The notes under the pieces were generated by a model. That model was not told where the DNA came from. It made no database searches and saw nothing but the letters and a program-made list of their open reading frames with translations. Positions 17,348-27,366 of a DNA stretch of 64,000 nucleotides are shown piece by piece; position 1 is the stretch's first letter; every line of letters begins with the position of its first letter. The position numbers and the translations under genes were made by a program. This DNA is from JAUXFK01 sp034189035 (GTDB lineage: Bacteria > Desulfobacterota > UBA8473): NCBI GenBank assembly GCA_034189035.1, contig JAXHVA010000012.1, positions 1 through 64,000 of the forward strand, written 5' to 3'.

Positions 17348-19849
17348 TTAAACATTATCTTCATATTCTTGTTTTAGTTTTGTTTTTTTCTTTTCTTGTC
17401 GATAGATGGAAACCTGATATCCCACACATACAAAAAAGAGGAAGACCGTCAGAAGTGTCAGAATCTTAGAGACAAAGGAAAATACGATAATTAATCCAAT
17501 CAGGACGATCGGTGTGATTATAGACCGGGCTGCCCTTTGAATCTTATTGTCGGAGCCTTTGTATAACTTGGCCAAATCTTCGGATCTCTCTTTTGACCAT
17601 CCTAAAGCCTTTTTAAACCTTCTTCGATTGAGATAGAGTACCCAGATAATAAGAGCAATAAAGAGCCACTTTACAGATCTGACAATCCATAACTGTGTAT
17701 AGGTTACGCGAAATGTAAGCGGATCTTCAGGCTTGATGATCGTCTTTGCAAATCTATAGACCTGCCCTCCTGTCGGCACCTGTATCTGTATGGGCAATAT
17801 GCCGGTTGCGGCTGTTTTGCTTGAGACAGGCGGATGGGGCATTTCCTGTTTGGCAAGGCCCTCAAGACGACCGCCGAATTCAAGCTCTGCATCAACCTGG
17901 CTTGACAATTGCTCTTCCTGAAGCGGCAGGTTTCTGAATCTACTTTGATAGTCCTTGCCTTTATAAATACTCTTCAGCTTGTCCCTTCCTACTTTGTCGT
18001 ACTTCATTTCCTCTGATATTGAAAGTTCCTTCATTGCCTTATCATCGTATTGTCTTTTTGCCTTTGTGAAGATGTTCAGTCCTCTGATCATCTCCTCTTT
18101 TTCCAATGTACTCTTAAAATAGATATAGGAATAGTCATTCGGGAGATAGACAGACCAAATCAACTGGCTTATAAGCAAATCAACAGCCGGCAGACTCGAC
18201 TCCAGAAAACTCAATGGTGAGAATCGCTTCTTTACCACACAAAAGATAATCTCAACAGGGAATGTATCGAGACGATTATCCACAGAACGGGATCGTATGA
18301 GCGGCACCAATAGCTTTCCCTTTGCATTCATTGAGGATTCAACCGGTTTATTGCCTACAAAGACGCTCCATATATCCGCTTTTTCAGGCAATTGAATCTC
18401 TAAAAACTGCTTTGCGCTGTTTCTTATTTGATAAATCAAACGGTGTACAATCTTACCGTCTTCTGTAAAGAGTGTGACTGCGCTTCCTGAATTTATCGTG
18501 GCGATTGGTACTGCTATCTTTTCGTGTTTTTTAATGTCAAGCGCCAGTGCATATGGATGCTTCAGGTATTTAAATCCCAGGATAAGCGGCTTGGCGGATT
18601 TATTATACAGTGCACGTGGAAGCTTTTGTACGACAACCCTTTCTAACCCTTCAATCTCCGCTACAGTTACTTCAGCACTCGTGTTGAGTTCAATGCCGAT
18701 AAATCCCCTTTCACGAACCGTATCGAGTACTCTTATCCCGGAAAATGAAGTGATATTGCCCTCTTCTGTGAGTGTCTTCTCCGCTTTAATTCGAACCAAA
18801 ACCGACCCTTTTTTGCTATACGTAAAAGGGACAACAATTATCCGTTCGTCATCATTTGTAAGCTCCTGCCATTCTCCAACCCCCTCACCTTGTACTGTGA
18901 GCACATTCACATCTTTTGGAATCGAAAGCCGAATACGATCAACCTCACTATGGAGGATGCTGTAATTGATATCCGAGTGTATCTTTAATGCATCGTCTTC
19001 AATAGAAATCAGATGGTGTGTTTCAGTGTAAAGCTTTGGCGGAATTTTCTCAGCGATTGTCACCCTCTTCCTCCATCGGACACTGATCATGCTATCCGGT
19101 GCTATCACCGCAGAAATAAAAGTATTGCCTCCCTTTACGCTTGTTAAAACCTGTTGCGCCTGCGGGATCTCAACATCAATATCCTTGAGCGGCATTTCAA
19201 GCCTTAAAAGCGTAATCGGTGTCTTCCGGATTGTGAGATCAAGCTTATGCGGGCCCTTTTTAAGTGATGATTTCAAAGAAAATCGAGTATCAATGGCATG
19301 TTCACCCGGTCTGGAAAGAACAACATGGTGATATCCATTTTCACTGACTACCAGTGCTTCTTTTCCATCGACCTTTACATCTTCCAAAGCAATGCCCTGA
19401 GACAGAAAAGGGACCTTTAAATAGGCATCCTTCTTGAGTACGTGAACAGAGAAGGTACCGATGAACGATGTGTTCTCTTGTTTCATCTTTCCCGAATAGA
19501 TCGCCTTTGTAATCAAGTAATCAAATGGAGGTCTTATATCCAAGCCCGGATGGGGCTTCATCTCAGATACGATTTTTTCGAACTGGGCTTTAGTGAGCAC
19601 AACATTGCCTCCCTTTGATGTATGTGCCGGTGTGGTCTTTTTGCCTGTCTGCTCTAACAGCTTTTGAAACGTCTCTAAAGAGAGTACAATCTCATCCTCT
19701 GCAAGATGTATCAGCTTCTTAAATTCATCCCACGGAACAGTCAATTGACTTTTCTTATTTGCTCTCTCATCAGCAAAGCCTATGAAAAACAATCCGCTCA
19801 ATACCAATAGCAAGACACTGAAGAAACATAAAAAAAACTTTCTTTTCAT
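17348..19849 (-). CDS. Large secreted/membrane-anchored protein, unknown function
   Basis: An 833-residue protein. AGGAGG lies eight bases upstream of ATG 19849. A signal peptide (residues ~1-26, FFLCFFSVLLLVLSGLFFIG) leads into a long beta-rich region with repeated domains of a similar sort (e.g. KVDGKEALV, FSLKSSLKKGPHKLDLTIRK, IRVLDTVRERGFIGIELNT). Two C-terminal membrane segments lie at about 725-745 (SVKWLFIALIIWVLYL) and 775-815 (ITPIVLIGLIIVFSFVSK and LLTVFLFFVCVGYQ), with a basic tail. This topology puts most of the chain in the periplasm. I do not recognise a family. It is a single gene. Confidence 0.7.
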   Translation of the reverse strand: MKRKFFLCFFSVLLLVLSGLFFIGFADERANKKSQLTVPWDEFKKLIHLAEDEIVLSLETFQKLLEQTGKKTTPAHTSKGGNVVLTKAQFEKIVSEMKPHPGLDIRPPFDYLITKAIYSGKMKQENTSFIGTFSVHVLKKDAYLKVPFLSQGIALEDVKVDGKEALVVSENGYHHVVLSRPGEHAIDTRFSLKSSLKKGPHKLDLTIRKTPITLLRLEMPLKDIDVEIPQAQQVLTSVKGGNTFISAVIAPDSMISVRWRKRVTIAEKIPPKLYTETHHLISIEDDALKIHSDINYSILHSEVDRIRLSIPKDVNVLTVQGEGVGEWQELTNDDERIIVVPFTYSKKGSVLVRIKAEKTLTEEGNITSFSGIRVLDTVRERGFIGIELNTSAEVTVAEIEGLERVVVQKLPRALYNKSAKPLILGFKYLKHPYALALDIKKHEKIAVPIATINSGSAVTLFTEDGKIVHRLIYQIRNSAKQFLEIQLPEKADIWSVFVGNKPVESSMNAKGKLLVPLIRSRSVDNRLDTFPVEIIFCVVKKRFSPLSFLESSLPAVDLLISQLIWSVYLPNDYSYIYFKSTLEKEEMIRGLNIFTKAKRQYDDKAMKELSISEEMKYDKVGRDKLKSIYKGKDYQSRFRNLPLQEEQLSSQVDAELEFGGRLEGLAKQEMPHPPVSSKTAATGILPIQIQVPTGGQVYRFAKTIIKPEDPLTFRVTYTQLWIVRSVKWLFIALIIWVLYLNRRRFKKALGWSKERSEDLAKLYKGSDNKIQRAARSIITPIVLIGLIIVFSFVSKILTLLTVFLFFVCVGYQVSIYRQEKKKTKLKQEYEDNV

Positions 19850-20226
19850 AAAATTATCCTCCTATTTGTAGGGATGTATTCAATAAATAACTATATTTCC
19901 TGACTTTTTTACTCTTGTCAACATAATTTTAGGGTTGAGATGACTTTAAACCCAAAAAATTCCTCAAAAGGTCTCCCAAAGGGATTGTAAAAACCGTCGC
20001 TGCAGTAATAATTGGCTTGCAATAAGTGATCTGCAAAACTATGATGAAATCTATTGTATAGTTCCCCTCTTGCATATACACGCTTTAGAAAAAAGAGAGG
20101 GGATTGTATCAGTTTTGCACAGGTTATAATATGACTGCCATTGCCGTGACAACTCAATATATATGCTCGTCAAGAAGCCTCTCAAACTACAGAAAACTCT
20201 ATCCTGTCATAAGGAGGTGATAACTC
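19850..20226. other. Divergent intergenic region, no gene seen
   Basis: This region separates two divergently transcribed genes and must carry both promoters, but no strong -35/-10 pair stands out. It ends with AAGGAGGTGATAACTC, a near-perfect ribosome binding site for the plus-strand gene at 20227. Confidence 0.45.
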
Positions 20227-21945
20227 ATGAATGAATACGTCAGAGGCATCCTTTCACGCACTTTTGCTATAAATAAGGACGAGGGAAAAGACAAGGTCAT
20301 ACCCCTTGAACAGGCAATAAAGCAAAAAGTAAAGCCGAATATGAAATTACATATCGGAGACAGCGCGAATGCACCAATTTGTGAGATAATAAGACAATTC
20401 TGGAGGACTAGCCCCGATTTCACCTTGATCACGAGCATAATAATGGACTCTTCTGCAGCTCTTATTCATTGTGGTTTGGCAAAGAAGGTGATCACCGGCA
20501 CTTGCACTGAATTATATCCCACACCAGCAAGCATCCGAGCAGTCCAAAAGGCATATAAAGAAAAGAATATAGAGATTGAAAACTGGTCTCTTTACTCTAT
20601 GGTCCAAAGGTTAATGGCAGGTGCCTTGGGTGTAGGGTTTATGCCTACTAAATCTATTATAGGGAGTAGCATGGCTCTTGAGAATCAGGACTCTTTTCAA
20701 ACAATCAGAGACCCTTTTAGAAGAGACAGTACCATTGGTGTTGTAAAAGCCCTCAATCCTGACCTCTCACTGATTCACGGATGGGCAGCAGACCGCTATG
20801 GGAATACAGTGTTGGCACCACCTATTCTTACTGGTGAGGGTATCTGGGGAGCAGCAGCCAGTAAAGAAGGTGCAGTGGTCACAGTAGAGAAACTGGTGTC
20901 TACAGATTTTATTAGAGAGCATTCAGGCTGGCTTTGTATCCCGGGTTACTTGGTGAGCAGTGTTTCTGTTGCCCCTTTTGGGGCACATCCCCAGGCTCGA
21001 ATCAACCCAGGGATAAAGGATTTTGAAGCGTATGGTGCAGACTATCGTTTTATGGCGGACCATCGCAAAGCAAGCCGTGATTCCGAGACATTTGATGCCT
21101 GGATAAAAAAGTGGATACTCGATTGTAAAAACCACGAGACCTATCTCAGCAAGTTAGGGTATGAAAGGATCCTATTTCTTAAAGGAAAGGGGGACAAAGA
21201 CGCATGGGAATACAACTTGGCATCTATGTGGGAAGAAATTTCTACTGATTTAGAGTGTAATTCAGCAGAAAGAATGATCATAGCAGCCGCTCGAAAAATA
21301 AAGGAAATAATCTGTGAGCATAGCTATAAAGTTATGCTTGCGGGTATAGGAGCTTCGGGGTTGGCAGCATGGGTGGCTTATTTTCAGTTAAAAAAAGAGA
21401 ATTATGATATTGATCTCTTAATAGGGTCAGGTTTATTCGGTTTAGTACCGCGTCCTGCAGATCCTCAGTTAGCCAGTATCTCTCATATACCAACCTGCAA
21501 AATATTAACCGATACTATTGATGCCTATGGTGTATTTGTTGGTGGTGAAATGAGTACGTGCCTGAGCATCCTTGGGGCAGGTCAAATCGATAAGTATGGG
21601 AACATAAACTCAACCAAGGTCTCGGATGAGTTTTATCTCATAGGCTCGGGCGGCTCTAATGATGCGGCCAATGCCAGGGAGGTTGTCGTAGTGATGAATC
21701 AATCTCCGACCCGTTTATTAGAAAAGGTACCTTATATTACTTGCCCAGGGAAGAAAGTAAGTACACTGATTTCAGATATGGGTATCTTTGAGAAGCTGGA
21801 TGGCGAGGAACTCATCTTAACAGGTTACTTCCCTACCTCAAATTATGAAAAGGATATAAAGAGCATAAAGGAGAGTTGCGGTTGGAATCTTAAGCTCTCT
21901 CCTGCCTTTATGGGGAATGAGACTTTTGATCCAAATTTGGAATAA
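20227..21945 (+). CDS. Fused GctA-GctB-type CoA-transferase-family protein lacking the catalytic Glu
   Basis: A 572-residue protein with a strong Shine-Dalgarno (AAGGAGGTGA). Residues ~1-320 match the alpha half of glutaconate-type (family I) CoA-transferases (TGTCTELYP, HGWAADRYGN). Residues ~335-572 match the beta half (LGAGQIDKYGNINST, LIGSGGSNDAANAREVV, YITCPGKKVSTLISDMG, LTGYFPTS). In active family I enzymes the beta half has a catalytic Glu in a V-E-S-G-L-type motif; here that segment is LIGSGLFG, with Gly400 at the Glu position. IpdAB of steroid degraders is a known member of this fold that lost the Glu and acts as a ring-opening hydrolase, so this may be a hydrolase/lyase rather than a transferase. 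It stands alone. Confidence 0.8.
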   Translation: MNEYVRGILSRTFAINKDEGKDKVIPLEQAIKQKVKPNMKLHIGDSANAPICEIIRQFWRTSPDFTLITSIIMDSSAALIHCGLAKKVITGTCTELYPTPASIRAVQKAYKEKNIEIENWSLYSMVQRLMAGALGVGFMPTKSIIGSSMALENQDSFQTIRDPFRRDSTIGVVKALNPDLSLIHGWAADRYGNTVLAPPILTGEGIWGAAASKEGAVVTVEKLVSTDFIREHSGWLCIPGYLVSSVSVAPFGAHPQARINPGIKDFEAYGADYRFMADHRKASRDSETFDAWIKKWILDCKNHETYLSKLGYERILFLKGKGDKDAWEYNLASMWEEISTDLECNSAERMIIAAARKIKEIICEHSYKVMLAGIGASGLAAWVAYFQLKKENYDIDLLIGSGLFGLVPRPADPQLASISHIPTCKILTDTIDAYGVFVGGEMSTCLSILGAGQIDKYGNINSTKVSDEFYLIGSGGSNDAANAREVVVVMNQSPTRLLEKVPYITCPGKKVSTLISDMGIFEKLDGEELILTGYFPTSNYEKDIKSIKESCGWNLKLSPAFMGNETFDPNLE

Positions 21946-22113
21946 TTGGTGACATTGAGGTTACTTGACCCTGAAAGACACTTTACTAAAGACTAGAGGG
22001 AAAATCTGATTAGCCGGTTTCCATCCATAAATGAGAAGGTTTGACTTGATGATTTCAGTTGTTTATTATTGATTTTATTATATGGATTAATCTATAAGGT
22101 CTATAGGGTGAAA

Positions 22114-22338
22114 AAAATGACATTAAAAAGCGACCGTTTTGCTATAAGTCTTAAAGAGCGAATAGTCTATGGTATATGTTACATCACCTTTGTTCTCTCT
22201 CCAATCCTGTTTTTGTATTTTCTTTTTGGGTATTTCGTCTCCAAAAAAGAAAGTGCTCTTGCAATTTGCTGCATAATATTTTTTTTTATGATTTACAGTG
22301 GGTTCATATGTCATAGTATATACATAAAGAGTATCTAG
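22114..22338 (+). CDS. Possible small membrane protein
   Basis: A 74-residue frame from ATG 22114 with two hydrophobic segments (IVYGICYITFVLSPILFLYFLFG and ALAICCIIFFFMIYSGFICHSIY). There is no clear ribosome binding site, no recognised family, and it sits in a decayed stretch. It may be a real small gene or chance; confidence is low. Confidence 0.25.
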   Translation, partial: KMTLKSDRFAISLKERIVYGICYITFVLSPILFLYFLFGYFVSKKESALAICCIIFFFMIYSGFICHSIYIKSI

Positions 22339-22399
22339 CGAAAAATTATTGAATCACTAGACATCAATCCTTCTAATAATAAATAAAATGTCTATTGCT

Positions 22400-22925
22400 A
22401 TGGAGCATAAGCTGATGACAGAACCTCACAGGTTAATCCAATACTCTGTGATTTTGGCAGCTTGTCTCATTGGGGGCGGTTCATTGGTTCTCTTTTTAAT
22501 CTTCCTCTATATGGGATCATTTACTTAGCAAGATGGTATTCGCGCTCTATTTCGTATTATCTTTTTCAGTTCCATCGGTCTATTTGTATGGGGTTGCCTT
22601 GCTTTTGGATCTTTTGACTCTTTTGGTGTAGAATCCATCATAGCCAATATAAAAGGGAAAAAAACACAACCAGCCCCTTCATTGTACGCAGGCCATACAG
22701 GTGGGTTCGTCATCCGCTTTACCTTGCTATGTTATTAACTGTATATGGTCGTGCCCAAGCGTCTCAATTGATCGTCTTTTATTCAACATACTATGGACTG
22801 TCTGGGTTGTTGTAGCCACACTGTTCGAGGAGCGAGATTTAGTGGATGAATTTGGTGATGGCTATTTGGACTATCAACGAAAAGTTCCAATGTTGTTACC
22901 GAGGCATTTACATCCACCAGGATAG
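22400..22925 (+). pseudogene. Isoprenylcysteine methyltransferase-like membrane protein, broken
   Basis: The N-terminal part (MTEPHRLIQYSVILAACLIG, then GGSLVLFLIFLYMGSFT) ends in a TAG near 22526. Further on, FGSFDSFGVESIIANIKGKK, then (in another frame) RRPYRWVRHPLYLAMLL, then (third frame) IDRLLFNILWTVW and LFEERDLVDEFGDGYLDY give the conserved C-terminal half of the ICMT/PEMT-like methyltransferase family. The central helices are missing. At least one nonsense mutation, one deletion and two frameshifts are needed, so the gene is dead. Intact relatives are ~220-residue integral membrane methyltransferases. Confidence 0.75.
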
Positions 22926-22990
22926 ATCTACGAATCGGAAATTCTCTTGTGCCCTTTCCCCTTAAAGCCTTATTTCCAGATAGACGCCAG

Positions 22991-24250
22991 CTATCTTCTC
23001 CTCTCATCTATTGTCTCTAATAATGCCTGAAGTCTTGTATCTATCTGTGAGTCCGACACCATTGCCGGATCAATCATGTCAGCTTCGATAACAACACCAG
23101 GCACCCCGCATTTTTTATCCAATGCGTCTATCACATAAGGCTGGGAGAGGTTTCAGTAGCTGCATGACTTGGAGGAAAACATCACCATCCCATCGATGAT
23201 TGAATATTCCTCTATCAAACCACTTGCAAGCTCCATGGCACCCTTCGGAGAGATATTCCATGTCCAGGGGCTTTCCCCCCATAGTAACACTCCACAAAGG
23301 ACTCAACAGGATATTCCGGATCGATCAGTTCCGGATGGGGGAACATCTCCCAAGGGTATCTCCCACAGATGCATACAGCCCCATTAGGAGTAAATTTTCG
23401 TATAAATTTACCCAAGAATGCCCACGGTATCCACCCATCCCAGTATATGCGATACTTCTCCCCTTGCGGTGCCAATGCAGGAATGCCCTTTTCTTTCCTC
23501 TCTTGAAGCTCTTTTAAGAGCTTTTCATAATAGATAACGCCATCTTGGCTCCCCATCATATAGATAACAGGCGCCATGCTCACAGCATAATCCTACAGAG
23601 TCCATGTAGCAGGTCTTGTTTTCAAAAATTCCCAGCACTGATTCCTAATGGTAGCTGTCTTTTTGAGTATACTCAAGATTTCACTCATTCTGTCATAATC
23701 AAAGGGTTTGCCACATACCTCTTCAAGGGTTGGGATAAGGATCTCTTTGATCTGTCTGTGAACGTATTCTTTTGTCCTTGGGATATCCTCTCTTCTAAAA
23801 GTGATTGGGAAGTCAATAGGCACCATTCGGATACCCATCCTTCTATACAAGGCCTCCGCATAGTGGGACATCTCTGTGCAAGCGCGACTGGCTACCATCA
23901 AATCGGGTAAGGGAAGGATCGCTTGCTCATTTACCTGTATCACCTTTTTAACGCCTTCTGCCATACCCACATGGAGCCTATGATAAGAACAGGTCTCAGG
24001 AAGATCACCGGTCATCTCTGCTAACTTCATCACCTCTTCTGCTGCGCCAATCCCGCCGCAGTATGAGGCATACCCGCCATAAGTGGGATTTCATACCCAT
24101 TGAATATGAGAAGATAAAGGATGGGCCTGAGTCTCATGCCACTTTTTCTCCCCTTTCCTTGGCCATTCTCAATTCAGACCAGTCTTTATCTATCATTGGC
24201 CTGATTTCATTTGTCGTTGCCAAACGATTTACTTTATACAGTATGTCCAT
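22991..24250 (-). pseudogene. 2-hydroxyacyl-CoA dehydratase subunit (HgdB/FldC-like), broken
   Basis: The start ATG 24250 opens MDILYKVNRLATTNEIRPM; a TGA replaces a Trp after KERGEKVA. A frameshift leads to LAEMTGDLPETCSYHRLHVG, then LPLPDLMVASRACTEMSH (a conserved Cys region), a shift near 23590 to MSMAPVIYMMGSQDG..YYEK, another near 23280, and the family-typical end VPGVVIEADMIDPAMVSDSQ with stop at 22991. Intact enzymes are [4Fe-4S] dehydratases of the (R)-2-hydroxyacyl-CoA / benzoyl-CoA reductase family. There are at least three frameshifts and one nonsense codon. It follows the PrpD-like gene by 75 bases on the same strand, so the two were probably one operon. Confidence 0.85.
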
Positions 24251-24325
24251 TATTAGACCTCTTATAGGGGCATATAGAAATACACCCTATGTATGGCAAC
24301 CCGTGTACCTTCAAGCAGTTATCTA

Positions 24326-25672
24326 TTATGCGTGAGCACTTATCCTGTCCATCAACTCTTTTATATCATCCAGTTTGTCCATATCCATTATGAGATCGAT
24401 GAGTTGATCTGTGTCTTTGTCACCAAAAAAATCAGTGCATAACACCCTGAATTTGTCTGTCATATTCTCTCTGGTAGGTATATACTTATTTTTGTCAGGG
24501 ATCTCTTCATCTGTAGTGTAGATATATCCATCTACAGTATGCACCTCAATGCATGGCATTGAACGGCCCTCTTCTTCTATGAGTTCTACGATTTTAGCCA
24601 GTTCTTCAACTTCGGGGTCGTTGAAGTTTTTTGCAAAAAATGTGGGCGAGTTGACGGGTCTTCCCAAAACGGTTGCAGCAACGCAGAACTGCATGCTTAT
24701 TAAAGCCTGAAATTGTGTTTTAAAAGGACCTTTATAATCCAACCCCGCATAGTTCGTGGCACCAAGGGGAATCCTCTCTACTATCTTCTTGATTTCATTA
24801 GCCTTCAACTTATGCTGAGCCAGAGGTTCTGCCATCTGAATCGGTCTTTGATTGGCACCGCAGACAGGAAATGCCTTTATGCGTATCCTTGAAATGACAA
24901 AATCCTTGCCCAGGTTATCGAGTGCCTGCTCTGCCTTCGCTTGCTCTCCTCCCCAGCAGCGAAAAAATCCGTCTTTTCCCTCCAGGGCTTGAGAGGATGC
25001 GGTAGCTCCAGATTGAGCAAAAATTGCACAAAGAAGGCCAACTCGGGCACTCATGCCTGCTTGAAACATCGCTTCCATAGTGCCACTCCACCATACTTCG
25101 TTCGTCGTTCCTGGAGCAAGACTTGATGCATAGCCTATAGCACTGGCCAATTCTTGCTTTTTAAGTCTCATGAGTTTACCGGCAGTTGCAGCAGCACCGA
25201 AAGTTGTAAATATTGGACTGGGCCTAAATGAGGAAACAGCAAAGCGCCCATTTGCTCTCATTATTCGGCCGATCAATTCGTATCCGATTATTGCCGCTGT
25301 CAAAACTTCCTCTCCAGATGATCCCTCCTGCTCTCCTACGCCAAGAGCAGTAGATACCACGGTACTTCCAGGATGAACAAGGCCAGATAGGATATCATCC
25401 TGTACGATACTATGGATCATTACAGTATTTGCCATTATTGCATCAAATAAGTCTGTTTTTTCCTTATGACCGATTAATGTCGAATCTCCAGAGGTTCTTT
25501 TCGCTATTTGCAAAGCTACCATGCTATGCGAGAGATCACGCCCTGAAATAGCACAGCTTAGGGCATCAAGAAATCGAAGCTTGACCAGCTCTCTTATGTC
25601 TTTGGTGAGATCTTTATAGCTAAGATCATCTATAAAATCCGCTAGCCTCTCAGATATGCTCATCTCTTTCAT
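24326..25672 (-). CDS. MmgE/PrpD family protein
   Basis: The start is placed at ATG 25672 with GGAGGAAACAAAC upstream; 448 residues. Family features include FLDALSCAISG, IVQDDILSGLVHPGST (active-site loop region), GYELIGRIMRANG, and the C-terminal FCVAATVLGRPVNSPTFF domain. The family includes 2-methylcitrate dehydratase and cis-aconitate decarboxylase; many members in anaerobes have unknown hydratase or dehydratase roles. Here it sits upstream of a broken 2-hydroxyacyl-CoA dehydratase gene, suggesting hydroxyacid or short-chain acid metabolism, but the substrate cannot be assigned. Confidence 0.85.
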   Translation of the reverse strand: MKEMSISERLADFIDDLSYKDLTKDIRELVKLRFLDALSCAISGRDLSHSMVALQIAKRTSGDSTLIGHKEKTDLFDAIMANTVMIHSIVQDDILSGLVHPGSTVVSTALGVGEQEGSSGEEVLTAAIIGYELIGRIMRANGRFAVSSFRPSPIFTTFGAAATAGKLMRLKKQELASAIGYASSLAPGTTNEVWWSGTMEAMFQAGMSARVGLLCAIFAQSGATASSQALEGKDGFFRCWGGEQAKAEQALDNLGKDFVISRIRIKAFPVCGANQRPIQMAEPLAQHKLKANEIKKIVERIPLGATNYAGLDYKGPFKTQFQALISMQFCVAATVLGRPVNSPTFFAKNFNDPEVEELAKIVELIEEEGRSMPCIEVHTVDGYIYTTDEEIPDKNKYIPTRENMTDKFRVLCTDFFGDKDTDQLIDLIMDMDKLDDIKELMDRISAHA

Positions 25673-25994
25673 GTTTGTTTCCTCCAAAACATTCAAACTT
25701 TTTTCCTCAATGATAAACCTATCCAATCAAAAAGTAGAACTAACAGATCTACTTGGAAAAGTCAAAGTTAATATATTTCTTACCATTTACAAGCGACGAT
25801 TATTTGATAAACAAGCTTTTAGATTGCCAATCTCCCATATTAACTCTTAATATCAAGACAACCAAAAACATACTTTTAACTCTCATTCCTTTTTCTGTTG
25901 CAATAAGCAGTCCTCTTTTGTTATATAATTAAACATAAGTCAGTGCTCACTGAAAAGCACAGTTTTATTAAGGTCAAAGGGAACAAAACAGGAT
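25673..25994. other. Divergent intergenic region
   Basis: This is a gene-free divergent region between the MmgE/PrpD gene and the TPR gene. Apart from the candidate promoter at 25898-25927, no further features are visible. Confidence 0.4.
25898..25927 (+). promoter_or_regulatory. Candidate sigma-70 promoter for the TPR gene
   Basis: TTGCAA at 25898-25903, an 18-base spacer, and TATATA at 25922-25927 (TATAAT two bases further on). It lies about 70 bases upstream of the start at 25995. The match is moderate. Confidence 0.35.
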
Positions 25995-26753
25995 ATGAAA
26001 ACAATATGTTGTATCCTTTTATCTCTTTTTATTGCTTTCCCACTTTATGCACAGAATTATAATTTTTTTATAGAGAAAGCAGATAAGTATTATGAAATTT
26101 TTGAAAATATACAAGCATTACAATATTACGAAAAGGCTTACGCTATTTGCCCTGACAACTATGAAGTATTACTGAAACTAGCCCGCACCTGTAACGATAT
26201 CGGTGAAGACCTCAACTCAAAATCTTCAAAAGAATACTATGTTAAAGCGGTTGGCTATGCGAAACCTTTACAAGAAAAATACCCTGATAAAGCGGAATCA
26301 CATTACTATCTGGCGGTTTCCCAAGGGAATCTTGCTCTTTTCAAAGGAGGCAGAGAGAAGGTAAAACTTTCAAGGAAGATAGAGAAAAATGCAAAGAAGG
26401 CGATAGAGATAGATCCTGAATTTTTTGGTCCGTATATTGTCTTGGGTATGTACTATAGAGAGGTTGCGAATTCAAACTGGTTTTCAAAATCATTTGCCAA
26501 AACTTTTTTCGGCGGATTACCCGATGGAACGAATAGAGACTCTGAGAGAATGCTATTAAAGGCGATTGAATTGGATCCAAGAAACATCTATGCACGTCAT
26601 GAATTAGCCAAAACATACATCAAGATGGGCCGCAAAGATCAAGCGATTCAATACCTAAAAGAGGTTATCGAACTGCCCAGATATGACCATCAGGACTTAC
26701 AAAAAAAAGCTGAAGCCAAAGTAATACTAAAAAAACTCATGAAGAGCAAATGA
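25995..26753 (+). CDS. Secreted TPR-repeat protein
   Basis: A 252-residue protein with a signal peptide (MKTICCILLSLFIAFPLYAQ, cleavage after ~20). About four tetratricopeptide-like helical pairs follow: ALQYYEKAYAICPDNYEVLL, AVGYAKPLQEKYPDKAESHY, AIEIDPEFFGPYIVLGMYY and AIELDPRNIYARHELAKTYI with AIQYLKEVIEL. The arrangement resembles RMDN-like TPR proteins. It is probably periplasmic and used for protein-protein contacts. It is the first of a short run of plus-strand genes, but gaps of ~90 bases leave an operon uncertain. Confidence 0.75.
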   Translation: MKTICCILLSLFIAFPLYAQNYNFFIEKADKYYEIFENIQALQYYEKAYAICPDNYEVLLKLARTCNDIGEDLNSKSSKEYYVKAVGYAKPLQEKYPDKAESHYYLAVSQGNLALFKGGREKVKLSRKIEKNAKKAIEIDPEFFGPYIVLGMYYREVANSNWFSKSFAKTFFGGLPDGTNRDSERMLLKAIELDPRNIYARHELAKTYIKMGRKDQAIQYLKEVIELPRYDHQDLQKKAEAKVILKKLMKSK

Positions 26754-26845
26754 GACATCCATATTATATCCATCCAAAATTTGATTTTAGAAAGAACGTG
26801 CACGACCATCTCTTCCCTTCGAATATTGCTTCTGGAGAGAAGTGA

Positions 26846-27322
26846 ATGCGAGAATCTCTCAAGACTGGAGTCAGTTTTGGATTAACCTCCGGAGTAATTA
26901 CGACTTTGGGTCTTATCGTAGGACTTCACGCAGGAACGAACTCACAGCTCGCTATAATCGGGGGTATTCTCACTATTGCCGTTGCTGATGCTTTCTCAGA
27001 TGCACTCGGCATCCATATGAGCGAGGAGTCAGAAGGTACTCATTCCAGAAGACATATCTGGGAGTCCACTGCATTCACCTTTCTATCAAAGCTTACTTTT
27101 GCCCTTACCTTTCTGATCCCTGTTATCGTTTTCGAGCTCGAAACAGCAATCCTGGTCAGTATAGCCTGGGGCATGAGTATACTGGTGATCATCAGTTACA
27201 GTATAGCCAAGTCTCAAAGCACAGAGCCTTGGAAAGTGGTTGTCGAGCACTTAATCATAACGGTTATTGTAATCGGGATTACCCATATTCTAGGAAATTG
27301 GATTTCTACTGTATTTAAATAG
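26846..27322 (+). CDS. VIT1/CCC1-like membrane transporter
   Basis: A 158-residue membrane protein with GGAGAGAAGTGA just before the ATG. It has about five membrane segments and the family-typical sequence FGLTSGVITTLGLIVGLHAG, then VADAFSDALGIHMSEESE. Relatives of the VIT1/CCC1 group move Fe2+ or Mn2+; the acidic residues after the second helix are consistent with that. It lacks the longer cytosolic metal-binding insertion of the plant/yeast proteins, as do many small bacterial members. Metal specificity cannot be read. Confidence 0.7.
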   Translation: MRESLKTGVSFGLTSGVITTLGLIVGLHAGTNSQLAIIGGILTIAVADAFSDALGIHMSEESEGTHSRRHIWESTAFTFLSKLTFALTFLIPVIVFELETAILVSIAWGMSILVIISYSIAKSQSTEPWKVVVEHLIITVIVIGITHILGNWISTVFK

Positions 27323-27366
27323 GATCAAAAGCGGAACGCTATAAAAAATAAGCTGAGGTAGATTGA

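Noticed and set aside
19918..20157. 79-codon minus-strand frame in the divergent intergenic region
   Set aside because: No ribosome binding site and no recognisable homology.
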